Of a stretch of 64,000 nucleotides of DNA, positions 1-8,450 are shown piece after piece. The DNA comes from Sporichthyaceae bacterium (GTDB lineage: Bacteria; Actinomycetota; Actinomycetes; Sporichthyales; Sporichthyaceae): NCBI GenBank assembly GCA_036493475.1, contig DASXPS010000155.1, forward strand, positions 1 to 64,000. Reading direction: 5' to 3'. The notes beneath the pieces were generated by a model, which saw only the letters and a list, made by a program, of their open reading frames with translations, was not told the DNA's origin and did no database searches. The translations under genes and the position numbers were made by a program. The number at the start of each line of letters is the position of its first letter. Position 1 is the first letter of the stretch.

Positions 1-128
1 CTCCTACCGGCGCCGCCGCAGGCCGCGCGAGTACCGCTCACTCGCGCCGGCCGGGCGGCGCCGGGCCCGCTCGATCCGATAGGTCCGAGCGTGACGGGGT
101 GCACCGTCGCGCTCGGGCCATCGGCATG
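1..128. other. window edge, no gene assigned
   Basis: Sequence downstream (minus direction) of the CrtI-like gene. The minus frame continuing from that gene's stop stays open to the window edge and has GTG codons, so a further minus-strand gene could begin here. Too little is visible to recognise a family. Confidence 0.3.
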
Positions 129-1535
129 TCAGCGTGACCGGCCCAGGGTCTCGGCGACCAGGGCCGCGGACAACGGGGCCAGGGCCAGGCCCGGTCCGGG
201 ATGGGCGGTGGCGCCCACGTGGTACAGCCCGCCGACGCCGGTCGCGTTCGGCGCCCGCAGCAGCCCGTCCCTGCCCACCAGGGCGGGCCCTGCGATCGAG
301 CCACCCGGCGCACCGGTACTGCGCTGCAGGTCCGTCGGCGTGCGTATTTCGCACCAGAGCAGGCGATCTGACGGCACGTGACCCCGAGCGTCCAGAGCAG
401 CGAGCAAGGATGCGGGCATCATCGTCGTGCCGAGCCGGGCCGCTGCACTGACCGTCAGCGCGGTGCAGCCGGCCGGCGCGATGCCCCGACTCAGGTAGAG
501 CGTGGGGTCGGCATCGATCGGGTCGCCGTCGAAGATCGAGCGCAGTTCGGCCTGCGGGTCGGCGGGAAAGGAGACCGTGCTCGCGCCGAGGTCCGCGGTG
601 CCGCGCAGGGCCACCAGCAGGGTCACCATCGAGCAGGACCGTGGGGCCGGTCTGGGCTGGTCACCGACCAGGCCGGCGAGCACGTGATCGTCGACCGCGG
701 CCACCACCACGTCGGCGGGCAGCCGCTCGCCGTCGGCCAACTGCACGGCGCTGATCCGGTCGTCGTCGCGGTGCACCCGCACTACTTCGGTGTCGTATCG
801 CAGCACTGCGCCGCGCAGCGCGGCCCGCTCGGCGATGGCGTCGATCAACACCCGCATCCCGCCGACCACCTCCCAGCTGCCGAAAGTCTGCTCCAGCCAC
901 GGCCAGAGGACCGCGCCGGACGGGGCGGTGCGCGGGTCAGAACCCAACCGCAACGAATAGGCCGCAGCCGCCTGACGCAGCCGAGGATCCGAGATATGAC
1001 GTTGAATCAGATCGGGCAGGGATCCGGCCGGGCGCAGCGCGGCGAGCCGGCGCCGTTCCTCTTTCGACCGCCACCGCCTGCCGGACACGGCAGCCGGGGG
1101 ACCGGTGATAAACCCCTGCCGGAACTGCTCCCAGACGGTGTCACCCTCGGCCAGGAAAGCGTGCCAGCTCCTGGCGGCGGCGGGCGACAACGCCGCGGCG
1201 AGGGCGGCCGTCGCGCCGCCCCGGCTGGTGGGCAGGTCCAGCACCGTGCCGTCGGCGAAGCACCACCGCACTGCTGGGTCCACCGGCCGCAGGTCGAGCA
1301 CGCTCTCCAACGGTGCGGTCTTGCCGGTCTTGATGAACAGGTCGCGCATCCCGGCGGGCAACTGCACCAGCGTCGGGCCGGTGTCGAAGGCAAACCCGTC
1401 GCGTTCGAACCGTCCGGCCTGGCCGCCCGGTCCGGGGTTGCGCTCGCAGACGACCACGTCGTGGCGCAGTCGGGCCAACCGGGCGGCCGCGGCGAGGCCG
1501 GACACCCCGGCGCCGACCACCACCACCCGGGCCAT
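129..1535 (-). CDS. CrtI/phytoene desaturase-like FAD-dependent oxidoreductase
   Basis: A 468-residue flavoprotein of the carotenoid desaturase/amine oxidase superfamily. Seen: N-terminal Rossmann motif VVVVGAGVSGLAAA with GxGxxG at residues 8-13, an acidic ribose-binding residue at E31, the CrtI-type DTGPTLVQLP segment, and a C-terminal FAD-binding segment around HVGATAHPGPG like the HPG motif of CrtI enzymes. By family it would remove or rearrange hydrogens on a polyene or other hydrophobic substrate. No phytoene synthase or lycopene cyclase is visible in the window, so a carotenoid role is inference only. It is the last visible gene of a minus-strand run (arsC, PYROXD2-like flavoprotein, VOC protein, this gene) with gaps of 10-13 nt. 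The ATG at 1535 is the natural start because the Rossmann strand begins at residue 3. Confidence 0.8.
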   Translation of the reverse strand: MARVVVVGAGVSGLAAAARLARLRHDVVVCERNPGPGGQAGRFERDGFAFDTGPTLVQLPAGMRDLFIKTGKTAPLESVLDLRPVDPAVRWCFADGTVLDLPTSRGGATAALAAALSPAAARSWHAFLAEGDTVWEQFRQGFITGPPAAVSGRRWRSKEERRRLAALRPAGSLPDLIQRHISDPRLRQAAAAYSLRLGSDPRTAPSGAVLWPWLEQTFGSWEVVGGMRVLIDAIAERAALRGAVLRYDTEVVRVHRDDDRISAVQLADGERLPADVVVAAVDDHVLAGLVGDQPRPAPRSCSMVTLLVALRGTADLGASTVSFPADPQAELRSIFDGDPIDADPTLYLSRGIAPAGCTALTVSAAARLGTTMMPASLLAALDARGHVPSDRLLWCEIRTPTDLQRSTGAPGGSIAGPALVGRDGLLRAPNATGVGGLYHVGATAHPGPGLALAPLSAALVAETLGRSR

Positions 1536-1547
1536 GCGCTGCGCTGG

Positions 1548-2300
1548 TCAGGCGTCGGGGCGGGTGAGGACGGAGAAGGCCTCACCCAACGGCGAGCCCA
1601 GCGCGGCATAGCGACCCATGCCGGGCACCTCGGTGGGCGGGATGGCCAGCACGCCGCCCAATGCGGTCGCGATGCGGGCCACCCGGTCCACGTCGGTCAC
1701 TGAGAACGACACGGTCCAGGACGGTTGCACGTCCGCCGATGGCGCGACGATGCCCGCGATCGGGCGCTCGTCGATCTGCACCACGCCCAGTTCGACGCCG
1801 TCCACGGTCTGCAGGTCCACCACCCAGCCGAACACGTTGGCATAGAACTGCGCGGCCGCCCCGGCGTCGCTGGTGATCAGTTCGGTCCAGCACCAGGAAC
1901 CGGGCACGTCGCCGATCTGGGTGCCGACGAGTTCGCCCGGCTGCCAGAGGGAAAACACCGCGCCGGTGGGGTCCACGCACGCCGCGCCCCAACCGCGGGT
2001 GTCCACCTGCACCGGCTCGATCAGCACCTGGCCGCCGAACTGCGCGACATCGGTCACCGTGGCCTCGATGTCGGCGGCGTGCAGGTAGACGTTCCAGCTG
2101 GCGGGGCGGTCACCGTCGCACGGCCCGACCCCGGCAACCTTGCGGCCGGCCAGGGTGAACGTGCCGATGCCGTGCTCGTCCTGGTCATGCACGGCCCAGC
2201 CGAACAGGTCGCGGTAGTAGGCGATCGCGCCCGCCGGATCGGGGGTGGTCAGATCGATCCAGCAGGGTGCACCCGGCGCGTGGCGGTGGATGTCGGTCAC
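1548..2300 (-). CDS. VOC family protein, two glyoxalase-fold domains
   Basis: A 250-residue protein made of two vicinal-oxygen-chelate modules. The first (about 10-120) starts PCWIDLTTPDPAGAIAYY and the second (about 135-245) starts CWTELITSDAGAAAQFY. Each begins with the W-x-(D/E)-L strand, has an F/Y-Y-x-x-x-F-G-W helix end, and finishes with a G-A-x-F-S type strand. Family members act as lyases, dioxygenases, resistance proteins or small-molecule binders; many actinobacterial two-domain forms have no known substrate. It sits between two FAD oxidoreductase genes with short gaps, so co-transcription is likely and a role in handling their substrate or product is possible but unproven. Confidence 0.8.
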   Translation of the reverse strand: MTDIHRHAPGAPCWIDLTTPDPAGAIAYYRDLFGWAVHDQDEHGIGTFTLAGRKVAGVGPCDGDRPASWNVYLHAADIEATVTDVAQFGGQVLIEPVQVDTRGWGAACVDPTGAVFSLWQPGELVGTQIGDVPGSWCWTELITSDAGAAAQFYANVFGWVVDLQTVDGVELGVVQIDERPIAGIVAPSADVQPSWTVSFSVTDVDRVARIATALGGVLAIPPTEVPGMGRYAALGSPLGEAFSVLTRPDA

Positions 2301-2309
2301 CGCTCGACC

Positions 2310-3869
2310 CTAGTTGCCGCGGCCTCCTCGGCGGCGCAGGTCGGCGAGGACCACCCGCGCGGCGTTCTCGCCCGACGCCCCGAACACTCCGCCGCCGGGA
2401 TGGGTGGAGGCACCGGTCAGGTAGAGCCCGGGCAGCGGGCCGCGATAGCCGGCCATCTCCGGCAGCGGACGAAGGCCGAACATCGCGTCCAGCGCCATCT
2501 CCACGTGCATCACGTTGCCGCGGCGCAGATCGAGTTCGCGTTCCAGGTCCACCGGTGTCTGGACCCAGGTGTCGGTGACGCCTGCCGCGAAGCCCGGCGC
2601 ATAGCGCTCCACCTGTTCGATCGCGGACCGTGCGGTCTCCGCGCGCAGATCGTCCCAGTGACCGGCGGCGAGGTCGTAGCGATGCCATTGCGCCCACAGC
2701 GTGATGGTGTGCCGACCGGGTGGGGCCAATGTCGGATCCTGCGCGGTGGGCGTCATGGCCAGCACCGCGGGCCGGGCCGGGGGCCGGCCGACCAACCAGT
2801 CGGCGTAGGCCCGTCGCAGTTCGACCCGATCCGCAACGAGCAACTGCATGCCGTGCAGGGCATCTGACGGTGCGTCTGGATATCCGGGCAGCGTGCTGCC
2901 GGCCAGCCGCACCGCGGCGCCGATGCCGTCGCCCACCCGGATCCGCTGCCGCGCCCCGACCGGTTCCAGGCCGGCGGCGGCCAGCAGATCCAGTGTGGTC
3001 AGCACGTGCGTGCCGCTCAGCACGGCGCGGGCGTGCACGGTACGCCCGCCCTGCGTGCGCACGCCGCTCACCCGACCGCCGTCGGTCACCACCGCGACCG
3101 CCGCGTCGCCGGTGCTGATCCGGCCGCCGTCGCGGCGCAGCCGTTCGGCCAACGCCGCGGTGAGCATGCCCGAGCCACCCACCGGGCGGCCCGGCGGTCG
3201 CAGGTGCAACAGCGCGGGCCACATCAGGTGCCCGACGGTGCCGGGTTCGTGCGCGGGTGGCCCCGACTGGGAGACCAGCCAGGCCAGCGCGGCCTTCAGG
3301 CGCTCGTCGCGGAAGGTGCTGTCCAGCAGGTGATCGGCGGGCTGCAGGAACCAGCGCGCCGTCTCCGCACCGCCGCCCGCGCGCAGCAGGCCGCGGCCGC
3401 GCCGGGCGATGCGGGCCGGGCCGGGGGAGTCCCGGAAGATCGACAACAGCCGCCGGCACATCGGGGTGAGTTCGCCGACCAACCTCCGGTACGCGGCCGC
3501 GTCCGCGCCGCCGCACGCCTTCTCGATCGAATCGACGGTGCGCTCCAGGTCCGTGGCGAACACGATGCCGGGCCTGTCGTCGACGGCGGGCACATAGGCC
3601 CACGGGTCGGCGTCCAGATAGCGAAGCCCGCACGCGCCGAGCTCCAACTCCTCGATCAGCTCGGTGTGACGGACCATCACGTGCAGGCCGGCGCCGCGAT
3701 CCACCCGATAGCCGGGCCACCGTTGCACGGTGGACACCGCGCCGCCGATGACGGTGTCGCGCTCGATGACCTCGACGTCCAGGCCGGCGCGGGCCAACCG
3801 ACAGGCGGCCACCAGGGCGTTGTGACCCGAGCCGACGACGACGACGTCGGCGCGTTCTGCTGTGCTAAT
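2310..3869 (-). CDS. PYROXD2/phytoene dehydrogenase-like FAD oxidoreductase, apparent ATT start
   Basis: About 519 residues of the NAD(P)/FAD-dependent oxidoreductase family related to PYROXD2 and phytoene dehydrogenases. The dinucleotide motif reads [16 protein letters not shown], followed by [14 protein letters not shown]; the C-terminus carries [19 protein letters not shown], the FAD-binding end typical of this group. The first canonical start in frame (GTG at 3812) lies inside the Rossmann motif and would delete the glycine signature. Upstream the frame stays open only to a TGA at 3873-3875, and the one near-cognate start is ATT at 3869-3867, so I extend the gene there. Translation may be coupled to arsC through a six-codon ORF ending at that TGA. 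A real ATT start, a sequencing error or a lesion in the start region are all possible. Substrate unknown. Confidence 0.7.
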   Translation of the reverse strand: MSTAERADVVVVGSGHNALVAACRLARAGLDVEVIERDTVIGGAVSTVQRWPGYRVDRGAGLHVMVRHTELIEELELGACGLRYLDADPWAYVPAVDDRPGIVFATDLERTVDSIEKACGGADAAAYRRLVGELTPMCRRLLSIFRDSPGPARIARRGRGLLRAGGGAETARWFLQPADHLLDSTFRDERLKAALAWLVSQSGPPAHEPGTVGHLMWPALLHLRPPGRPVGGSGMLTAALAERLRRDGGRISTGDAAVAVVTDGGRVSGVRTQGGRTVHARAVLSGTHVLTTLDLLAAAGLEPVGARQRIRVGDGIGAAVRLAGSTLPGYPDAPSDALHGMQLLVADRVELRRAYADWLVGRPPARPAVLAMTPTAQDPTLAPPGRHTITLWAQWHRYDLAAGHWDDLRAETARSAIEQVERYAPGFAAGVTDTWVQTPVDLERELDLRRGNVMHVEMALDAMFGLRPLPEMAGYRGPLPGLYLTGASTHPGGGVFGASGENAARVVLADLRRRGGRGN

Positions 3870-3872
3870 GGC

Positions 3873-3893
3873 TCACTCGCTGCGCTCGTTCAT
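3873..3893 (-). other. six-codon coupling mini-ORF between arsC and flavoprotein gene
   Basis: ATG at 3893-3891 overlaps the arsC stop as ATGA and opens MNERSE followed by TGA at 3875-3873. The mini-ORF is in the same frame as the downstream flavoprotein gene, whose only plausible start (ATT, 3869) comes one codon after the stop. Its sequence resembles the starts of the bridging ORFs at 8527 and 23971. Confidence 0.4.
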
Positions 3894-4258
3894 GGCTTTT
3901 CGGCGGCCACCGCGACGTCCAACGCGTCCGCGGAGCGACCCACCACGGTGGTGCCGTCCGAGGCGGTGATGATCGGCCGCTGGATCAGCGCCGGGTTCGC
4001 GGCCAGCAGTTCGATCCAGCGTGTCCGGCTCGCGTCGTCGCGCGGCCAACTGTCCACACCCAGTTCCGCGGCCCTCGCCTCGCCGGTCCGGGTGATGTCC
4101 CAGGGTTCCAGCCCCAATCGGGCCAACACGTCGGAGATCTCGGCGGGAGTGGGCGGGTCCTCGAGGTAGCGACGCACCGTGAACTCGATGCCCGCTCCGT
4201 CCAACACCTCGACCGCGGTGCGGCACTTCGAACACGCCGGGTTGAGCCAGATTTCCAT
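3890..4258 (-). CDS. ArsC/Spx-type arsenate reductase family protein
   Basis: 122 residues of the glutaredoxin-fold ArsC family. Seen: N-terminal NPACSKCRTAVEVL with the catalytic Cys (first C of CSKC), the RRYLEDPPT segment after the second strand, and the IQRPI motif near residue 92 that contains the substrate-binding arginine. Length fits the roughly 115-residue family. By homology it could reduce arsenate with glutathione or mycothiol/mycoredoxin, but many chromosomal ArsC-like proteins lack proven activity and no ars regulator or efflux pump is nearby. First gene of the minus-strand run with two flavoproteins and a VOC protein; divergent from the SDR at 4318. Confidence 0.85.
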   Translation of the reverse strand: MEIWLNPACSKCRTAVEVLDGAGIEFTVRRYLEDPPTPAEISDVLARLGLEPWDITRTGEARAAELGVDSWPRDDASRTRWIELLAANPALIQRPIITASDGTTVVGRSADALDVAVAAEKP

Positions 4259-4317
4259 GGTGCGGAGATTAGTAGGTGTGTATATTACCGAGAGTAAGTT
4301 ATCTCGAGGAGGTTGTG

Positions 4318-5211
4318 GTGGACCGACGGATCCTGATCACCGGCGGCGCGTCCGGACTCGGCCGGGCACTGGCCGCCGCGGCGCTGCGGGACGGCGCCCG
4401 GGTACTGATCACCGACCGGGACGCCGCCGCGGGTGAACTCGCTCGCCTGGAGTTCGCCGAGCAGTTGCGCGAGGCGGGTCGGGACACCGACCGCGTCGTG
4501 TTCCTGCCGCTGGACGTACGCAATGACGCCGACTGGGCCGGCGCGCGCGAGTGGGTGCAGCGCGAGTGGAGCGGGTTGGACGTGCTGGTGAACAACGCCG
4601 GGGTGGCGCACGGCGGTCCGATCGGGGACACCTCGATGGCCGACTGGGACTGGATCATCGACATCAATCTCAAGGGCGCGGTGCGCGGCGTGCGCACGTT
4701 CCTGCCGGTGTTCACCGCGCAGGGCGGCGGGCACGTGGTGAACATCGCCTCGCTGGCCGGGCTGGCGAATCTGCCGAATATGGCCCCGTACAACGTCACC
4801 AAGGCCGGGGTGATCTCGCTGTCCGAGACCATGCGCCACGAGCTCGCCGAGGTCGGCGTGCGGACCACCGTGGTGTGCCCCAGCTTCTTCGCCACCAACC
4901 TCGCCGAGGGCATGCGCACCACCGACCCGACGTTCGAGGTAATGGCCCGCCAAATGATCGCCGGTACCGCACTGCCCGGCCCGAAGCTGACCGCGGACGA
5001 CGTCGCCCGCAAGGTGCTGCACGCCGTGGACCGCAAGCGGTTCTGGTGTCTGCCGCACGTGGAGGGCCGCGCGCTGTGGCTCACCAAGCGCTACGTGCCA
5101 GTTGCGTTCAACCTGAGCGTGAAGCTCGGCAACAAGGTGATGAACCGGCTGGTCACGCGGTCGGCGCCGGTTGCGCAGGATGCCCCGGTGGCACGGCGGA
5201 CCCACGGCTGA
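4318..5211 (+). CDS. short-chain dehydrogenase/reductase (SDR)
   Basis: Classical SDR of 297 residues. Cofactor motif TGGASGLG lies at about residues 8-15, the NNAGVAHGG strand and the active-site Ser with YNVTK (Tyr and Lys of YxxxK) are present, so it should be an active NAD(P)-dependent oxidoreductase. A C-terminal extension after VDRKRFWCLP resembles SDRs annotated as acetoin- or lipid-related dehydrogenases. The open frame reaches back to 4276, but AGGAGG at 4307-4312 places the start at GTG 4318 (GTG 4315 is the alternative). Monocistronic and divergent from arsC. Substrate not predictable. Confidence 0.85.
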   Translation: MDRRILITGGASGLGRALAAAALRDGARVLITDRDAAAGELARLEFAEQLREAGRDTDRVVFLPLDVRNDADWAGAREWVQREWSGLDVLVNNAGVAHGGPIGDTSMADWDWIIDINLKGAVRGVRTFLPVFTAQGGGHVVNIASLAGLANLPNMAPYNVTKAGVISLSETMRHELAEVGVRTTVVCPSFFATNLAEGMRTTDPTFEVMARQMIAGTALPGPKLTADDVARKVLHAVDRKRFWCLPHVEGRALWLTKRYVPVAFNLSVKLGNKVMNRLVTRSAPVAQDAPVARRTHG

Positions 5212-5250
5212 GCGGCACATCGACGCGCCGATTCGAACGTCCTTGCGAAA

Positions 5251-5273
5251 TTGTCGGTGCCGGGTTCTACTGT
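5251..5273 (+). promoter_or_regulatory. RecA-NDp/PafBC-type DNA-damage promoter
   Basis: TTGTCGGTG at 5251-5259, an 8-nt spacer, then TACTGT at 5268-5273. This fits the mycobacterial LexA-independent damage-inducible consensus tTGTCRgtg-N8-TAnnnT at every specified position. In mycobacteria such promoters depend on PafBC. It ends 45 nt before the ATG of the HEPN gene. Confidence 0.75.
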
Positions 5274-5281
5274 TCGTGTGT

Positions 5282-5297
5282 CCGAACAAATGTTCGA
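5282..5297 (+). promoter_or_regulatory. LexA (SOS) box
   Basis: CCGAAC-AAAT-GTTCGA matches the actinobacterial LexA consensus TCGAAC-N4-GTTCGA with one mismatch (first base). It lies just downstream of the expected transcription start of the damage promoter at 5251-5273 and 21 nt before the ATG at 5319, a position suited to repression. Confidence 0.75.
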
Positions 5298-5318
5298 CTG
5301 AAGGTGGGGAGCCGCCCA

Positions 5319-5741
5319 ATGAGCCCGATCGTCTGCTCAACCCGTACCGACGAACTGCTGACCGACGCCGCCCGGGACCTGATGCTGGCCGAACTGGCCA
5401 TCAGACCGGCCGACCGGTACGCCGCCGCGCACCTGGCCGCGCTGCGTGCCGCGGCGGCGGTGCTCGCTGCGCGTAGCGGCTCGCCGGAGACCTGGCAACC
5501 GGTGTGCGGGGCGCGCGGGCGGCGCCGCCCGGCCAGTGCGTGGGACCAATTGCGCGCGGCTGCCCCGGAGCTGACCGAGTGGGCGGACTATTTCGCCGCG
5601 GGGGCCGACAAGCGCTCTGCAGCCGCGGCCGGCCTGTCCGGTGCGGTCAGCGCCGAGGATGCAGAACTCCATTTCCGCGACGCCGGGGCCTTCCTCGGCC
5701 TCGTGCGCGCGCTGGTTAATCGTCCGCACGCGGCGGCCTGA
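5319..5741 (+). CDS. SAV_6107-type HEPN domain protein
   Basis: 140 residues, predicted all-helical, Ala-rich. It resembles the actinobacterial SAV_6107 family of HEPN-like proteins: DLMLAELAIRPADRYAAAHLAALRAAAAVLA, then the aromatic stretch ELTEWADYFAAGADKRSAA, then a final helix AGAFLGLVRAL. HEPN domains are commonly RNases or nucleotide-binding helical bundles; I do not see a clear RxxxxH motif, so nuclease activity is not supported. My recollection, unverified here, is that this family is often encoded with the ImuB/DnaE2 translesion mutasome; no such genes are adjacent in this window. The upstream LexA box and RecA-NDp-type promoter support a DNA-damage function. Start ATG 5319 is preceded by a weak GGGGAGCC site. 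Confidence 0.7.
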   Translation: MSPIVCSTRTDELLTDAARDLMLAELAIRPADRYAAAHLAALRAAAAVLAARSGSPETWQPVCGARGRRRPASAWDQLRAAAPELTEWADYFAAGADKRSAAAAGLSGAVSAEDAELHFRDAGAFLGLVRALVNRPHAAA

Positions 5742-5770
5742 ACCCAAGGTTCGTGTTTTAGGTTCGCGCT

Positions 5771-6766
5771 ATGGCGATGCGCGACTACCTGGTGGGCGAG
5801 GTCACCGAGGAGTACGGGCACGGACTGCTGACCCGCCGCGAGGCGCTGCGGCGGCTGGGGCTGCTGGGCGTCGGGGTGACGGCCGCAACGGCGTTGCTGG
5901 CCGCGTGCGGCGGCGGTAATTCCGCGAAGCCTGTGGCGACCGCGGCCCCAACGCCGCCGCAGGCCACCCCGCCACCGGGTGCGGACGGTCCGATCCGGTT
6001 CAGCGCCAACGGGGTCGACTACCGCGCCGCCTTCAAGGCGCCGTCCGGGGATCCCAACGGCGCGGTGCTGATCGTGCACGAGAACAAGGGGCTGACCACA
6101 CACTTCTATGATCTGGTCCGCCGGTTCGCGGCCCGCGGGTACACCGCGTTGTGCGTGGACCTGCTCTCCCGCGCGGGTCACGACGGTACGGCGGGATTCA
6201 CCGACCAGGCCGCGGCCACCGGCGTACTGTCCCGGACGCCCACCGAACAGTTGGTCGCTGACCTGCATGCGGGGGCCGACGAACTGCTGAGGCGGGCCGA
6301 CGTCGCCGATCTCGGCGTTGTCGGGTTCTGCTTCGGCGGCGGCATGGCCTGGAACCTGCTGCAGGCCGGCCCCGGCCAGGAGAAGCGACTGAAGGTGGCC
6401 GTGCCGTTCTACGGCCCGGCCCCCGCACAGCCGGACTTCACCGGGTCGAAGGCCGCCGTGCTCGCCATCTACGGCGCGCTGGACGCCCGGGTCGACGCGA
6501 GCCGGGACGCCATCGAGCAGGCGCTGGGGGATGCCGGCCTGCGCCACGAGATCGTCACCTACCCCGACGCCGACCACGCCTTCTACAACGACACCGGCCC
6601 TCGCTACAACGCCACCGCAGCGGCACAGGCCACCACGAAGATGTTCGACTGGCTGGACACTTACCTGGCCGGACAGACGCCGCCCAAGGAGGAGTCGGAC
6701 CCGGGGGGAAATCCCGGAAGCGCATCGCCCCTGCCGGTGCACACGCACGACTCGGGCGCGGGCTGA
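5771..6766 (+). CDS. dienelactone hydrolase family protein, predicted Tat lipoprotein
   Basis: 331 residues. The N-terminus carries a twin-arginine-like RREALRRLG followed by a hydrophobic segment and lipobox LLAAC (Cys about residue 45), predicting Tat export and membrane anchoring. After a Pro/Ala linker comes an alpha/beta-hydrolase of dienelactone-hydrolase type: VHENKGLT (Glu of the DLH triad region), nucleophile elbow GFCFGGG with Cys, acidic YGALDARV, and catalytic His in PDADHAFYN. All triad elements are visible. The lipoprotein form is widespread in actinobacteria; substrates are mostly unknown. It ends two bases from the convergent pgl gene, the two stop codons forming TGAcgTCA. Confidence 0.85.
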   Translation: MAMRDYLVGEVTEEYGHGLLTRREALRRLGLLGVGVTAATALLAACGGGNSAKPVATAAPTPPQATPPPGADGPIRFSANGVDYRAAFKAPSGDPNGAVLIVHENKGLTTHFYDLVRRFAARGYTALCVDLLSRAGHDGTAGFTDQAAATGVLSRTPTEQLVADLHAGADELLRRADVADLGVVGFCFGGGMAWNLLQAGPGQEKRLKVAVPFYGPAPAQPDFTGSKAAVLAIYGALDARVDASRDAIEQALGDAGLRHEIVTYPDADHAFYNDTGPRYNATAAAQATTKMFDWLDTYLAGQTPPKEESDPGGNPGSASPLPVHTHDSGAG

Positions 6767-6768
6767 CG

Positions 6769-7545
6769 TCAGGGCGAGGCGAGCCTGGTCAACGACCGCG
6801 GGACCTCGCCGGCCGCCGCGCGGTCCAGCAGCCACAGCGTCCGGCTGCGACCCTGCGCACCGGCCGCCGGGATCTGCACCCAGCCGGCACCGGACAACGC
6901 CATGCGCACCGCAGGGGCCTTCTCCTTACCGGCCACCAACAGCCACACCTCGCGGGCGTTACGGATGGCGGGCATGGTCAGGCTGATCCGGATCGGCGGC
7001 GGCTTCGGGGCGCCGCGCACCGCCACCGCGGCCCGCTCCGTCTCGTGCAAGGCGGGGCGTTCCGGGAACAGCGAGGCGACGTGCCCATCCGGACCGACGC
7101 CGAGCAGCACCACGTCGAAGCTCGGCGCGACACCGTGATCCTCCGGGCGGGTGGCCGCGGACAGTGCCTTTGAGTAAGACTCCGCGGCAGCTTCCGGATC
7201 GTCGCCGTGCGGCCCGTCCGAGGACGGCATCGCGTGGATCCGCTCCGGGTCCAGCGGCACCTTGTCCAGCAGCGCCTCCCGGGCCTGCTTCTCGTTGCGG
7301 TCGGGGTCCGCGGCCGGCACGAATCGCTCGTCGCCCCACCACACGTCCAGCCGGCGCCAGTCGATGGCGTCCTTGGCCGGCATGTTGGCCAGCGCGGACA
7401 GCGTGGCGATGCCGATGCCGCCGCCGGTGACCACCACCGAGGCGCTGCCGGTCGCCGCTTGCGCGTCCACCAACCGGGTGACCAGCCGCGCGGCCACCGC
7501 CCCGGCCAACGTTTCGGGGTCACGGTGCACGATCACAGTGCTCAT
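6769..7545 (-). CDS. pgl: 6-phosphogluconolactonase
   Basis: 258 residues, DevB/NagB-type. It hydrolyses 6-phosphogluconolactone to 6-phosphogluconate, the second step of the oxidative pentose-phosphate pathway. Seen: VVVTGGGIGIATL phosphate-binding segment, WWGDERFVP motif, and LLGVGPDGHVASLFP with the catalytic-site His, all hallmarks of the family. Last gene of the tkt-tal-pgi-zwf-opcA-pgl operon; its ATG overlaps the opcA stop (ATGA at 7545-7542). The open frame extends further upstream, but the family start and the ATGA overlap decide for 7545. Confidence 0.95.
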   Translation of the reverse strand: MSTVIVHRDPETLAGAVAARLVTRLVDAQAATGSASVVVTGGGIGIATLSALANMPAKDAIDWRRLDVWWGDERFVPAADPDRNEKQAREALLDKVPLDPERIHAMPSSDGPHGDDPEAAAESYSKALSAATRPEDHGVAPSFDVVLLGVGPDGHVASLFPERPALHETERAAVAVRGAPKPPPIRISLTMPAIRNAREVWLLVAGKEKAPAVRMALSGAGWVQIPAAGAQGRSRTLWLLDRAAAGEVPRSLTRLASP

Positions 7546-8450
7546 CCGGTGCTCTCCCGCAGCGTGGCCAGGCATTCGGCGTAGATGTCGTCGGCGTCGA
7601 GGCGACGCAGTTCCTCGTTCATCAACTCGGACAGTTCGCGACGCTTGAGCGCGATCGGCCGCTCGTCGTGGCCGGGAGAGGACAGCATGGCCAGCCGCCC
7701 GTCGGCCCGCCGCAGCGCCACCTCGCCCGCGTCGAAACTCAGCCGTACCTCGGTCAGGCCCGGCCCGTTGGATTCCGTGCGCTGCACCGGGATCCGCAGA
7801 CGCCGGGCGAGCCACAGCGCGAGCAGTTCCGCACTGGCGTTGCCCGGTTCGGCGGCCACCGCGCCGGCGGTGGGACGGGCGTCCTGGCCGTCCAAAGCGG
7901 TGGCCAGCACGCTGCGCCACAACGTCAACCGGGTCCACGCCAGGTCGGTGTCGCCGTCGCGGTAGTGCCCGGCCCGCGCCTGCAATTGGCCGAGGGCGTC
8001 GGGCGCGGCGGCCAGGTCGGTGATCCGGCGCTGGCTGAGCCGGCCCAATGCATCGGCCGACGGGTCCGCCGGGCCCGCGGCCGGCCAGAACGTGACCACC
8101 GGGGTATCCGGGATCAGCAGCGGCAGCACCACCGACTCGGCGTGGCCGGCCAGGTCGCCCGCCAGGTCGAGAATCACCATCTCGCCGGGACCGCGCTCCC
8201 CGGAGCCGAACACCTCGGCGTCCAGTTGGGTACTGGGCTCACCGGGATGGCGGCGCACCACCAGGATCCGCGACGGGTGCTCGGCGGCGGTGCGGCAGGT
8301 GGCGTGCACGGCCGGACCACTGCCCATGCCCTCGGCAGCCACGATCAACGTCATCACGTGGCCCGCGGTCGGACCGCCCTGCGCGCGGCGGGCGGTGATC
8401 AGTGCCTTGTTGATTTCACCCGCCGAGGTGTCCGCCAAGGAGGTGCTCAT
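7542..8450 (-). CDS. opcA: glucose-6-phosphate dehydrogenase assembly protein OpcA
   Basis: 302 residues of the OpcA family, which activates or assembles glucose-6-phosphate dehydrogenase in cyanobacteria and actinobacteria. Family features: TSAGEINKAL near the N-terminus, the ARRAQGGPTAGHVMTLIV segment, the LPLLIPDTPVVTFWPA strand-loop, and AWTRLTLWRSVLA. A GTG lies two codons upstream (8456), but an AGG-containing site (GAACGAGG) with a 7-nt spacer favours ATG 8450. The gene follows zwf after a 73-nt gap spanned by a bridging mini-ORF and overlaps pgl by 4 nt. Confidence 0.95.
   Translation of the reverse strand: MSTSLADTSAGEINKALITARRAQGGPTAGHVMTLIVAAEGMGSGPAVHATCRTAAEHPSRILVVRRHPGEPSTQLDAEVFGSGERGPGEMVILDLAGDLAGHAESVVLPLLIPDTPVVTFWPAAGPADPSADALGRLSQRRITDLAAAPDALGQLQARAGHYRDGDTDLAWTRLTLWRSVLATALDGQDARPTAGAVAAEPGNASAELLALWLARRLRIPVQRTESNGPGLTEVRLSFDAGEVALRRADGRLAMLSSPGHDERPIALKRRELSELMNEELRRLDADDIYAECLATLRESTG

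Noticed and set aside
2310-3812. GTG 3812 as start of the flavoprotein
   Set aside because: It would remove the GSGHNA dinucleotide motif that is encoded just upstream.
4285-4297. TTACCGAGAGTAA as a TetR-type operator before the SDR
   Set aside because: Arms are only 4 bp; too short to claim.
6764-6771. TGACGTCA palindrome as a regulatory site
   Set aside because: It is simply the two convergent stop codons (TGA and TCA) separated by CG.
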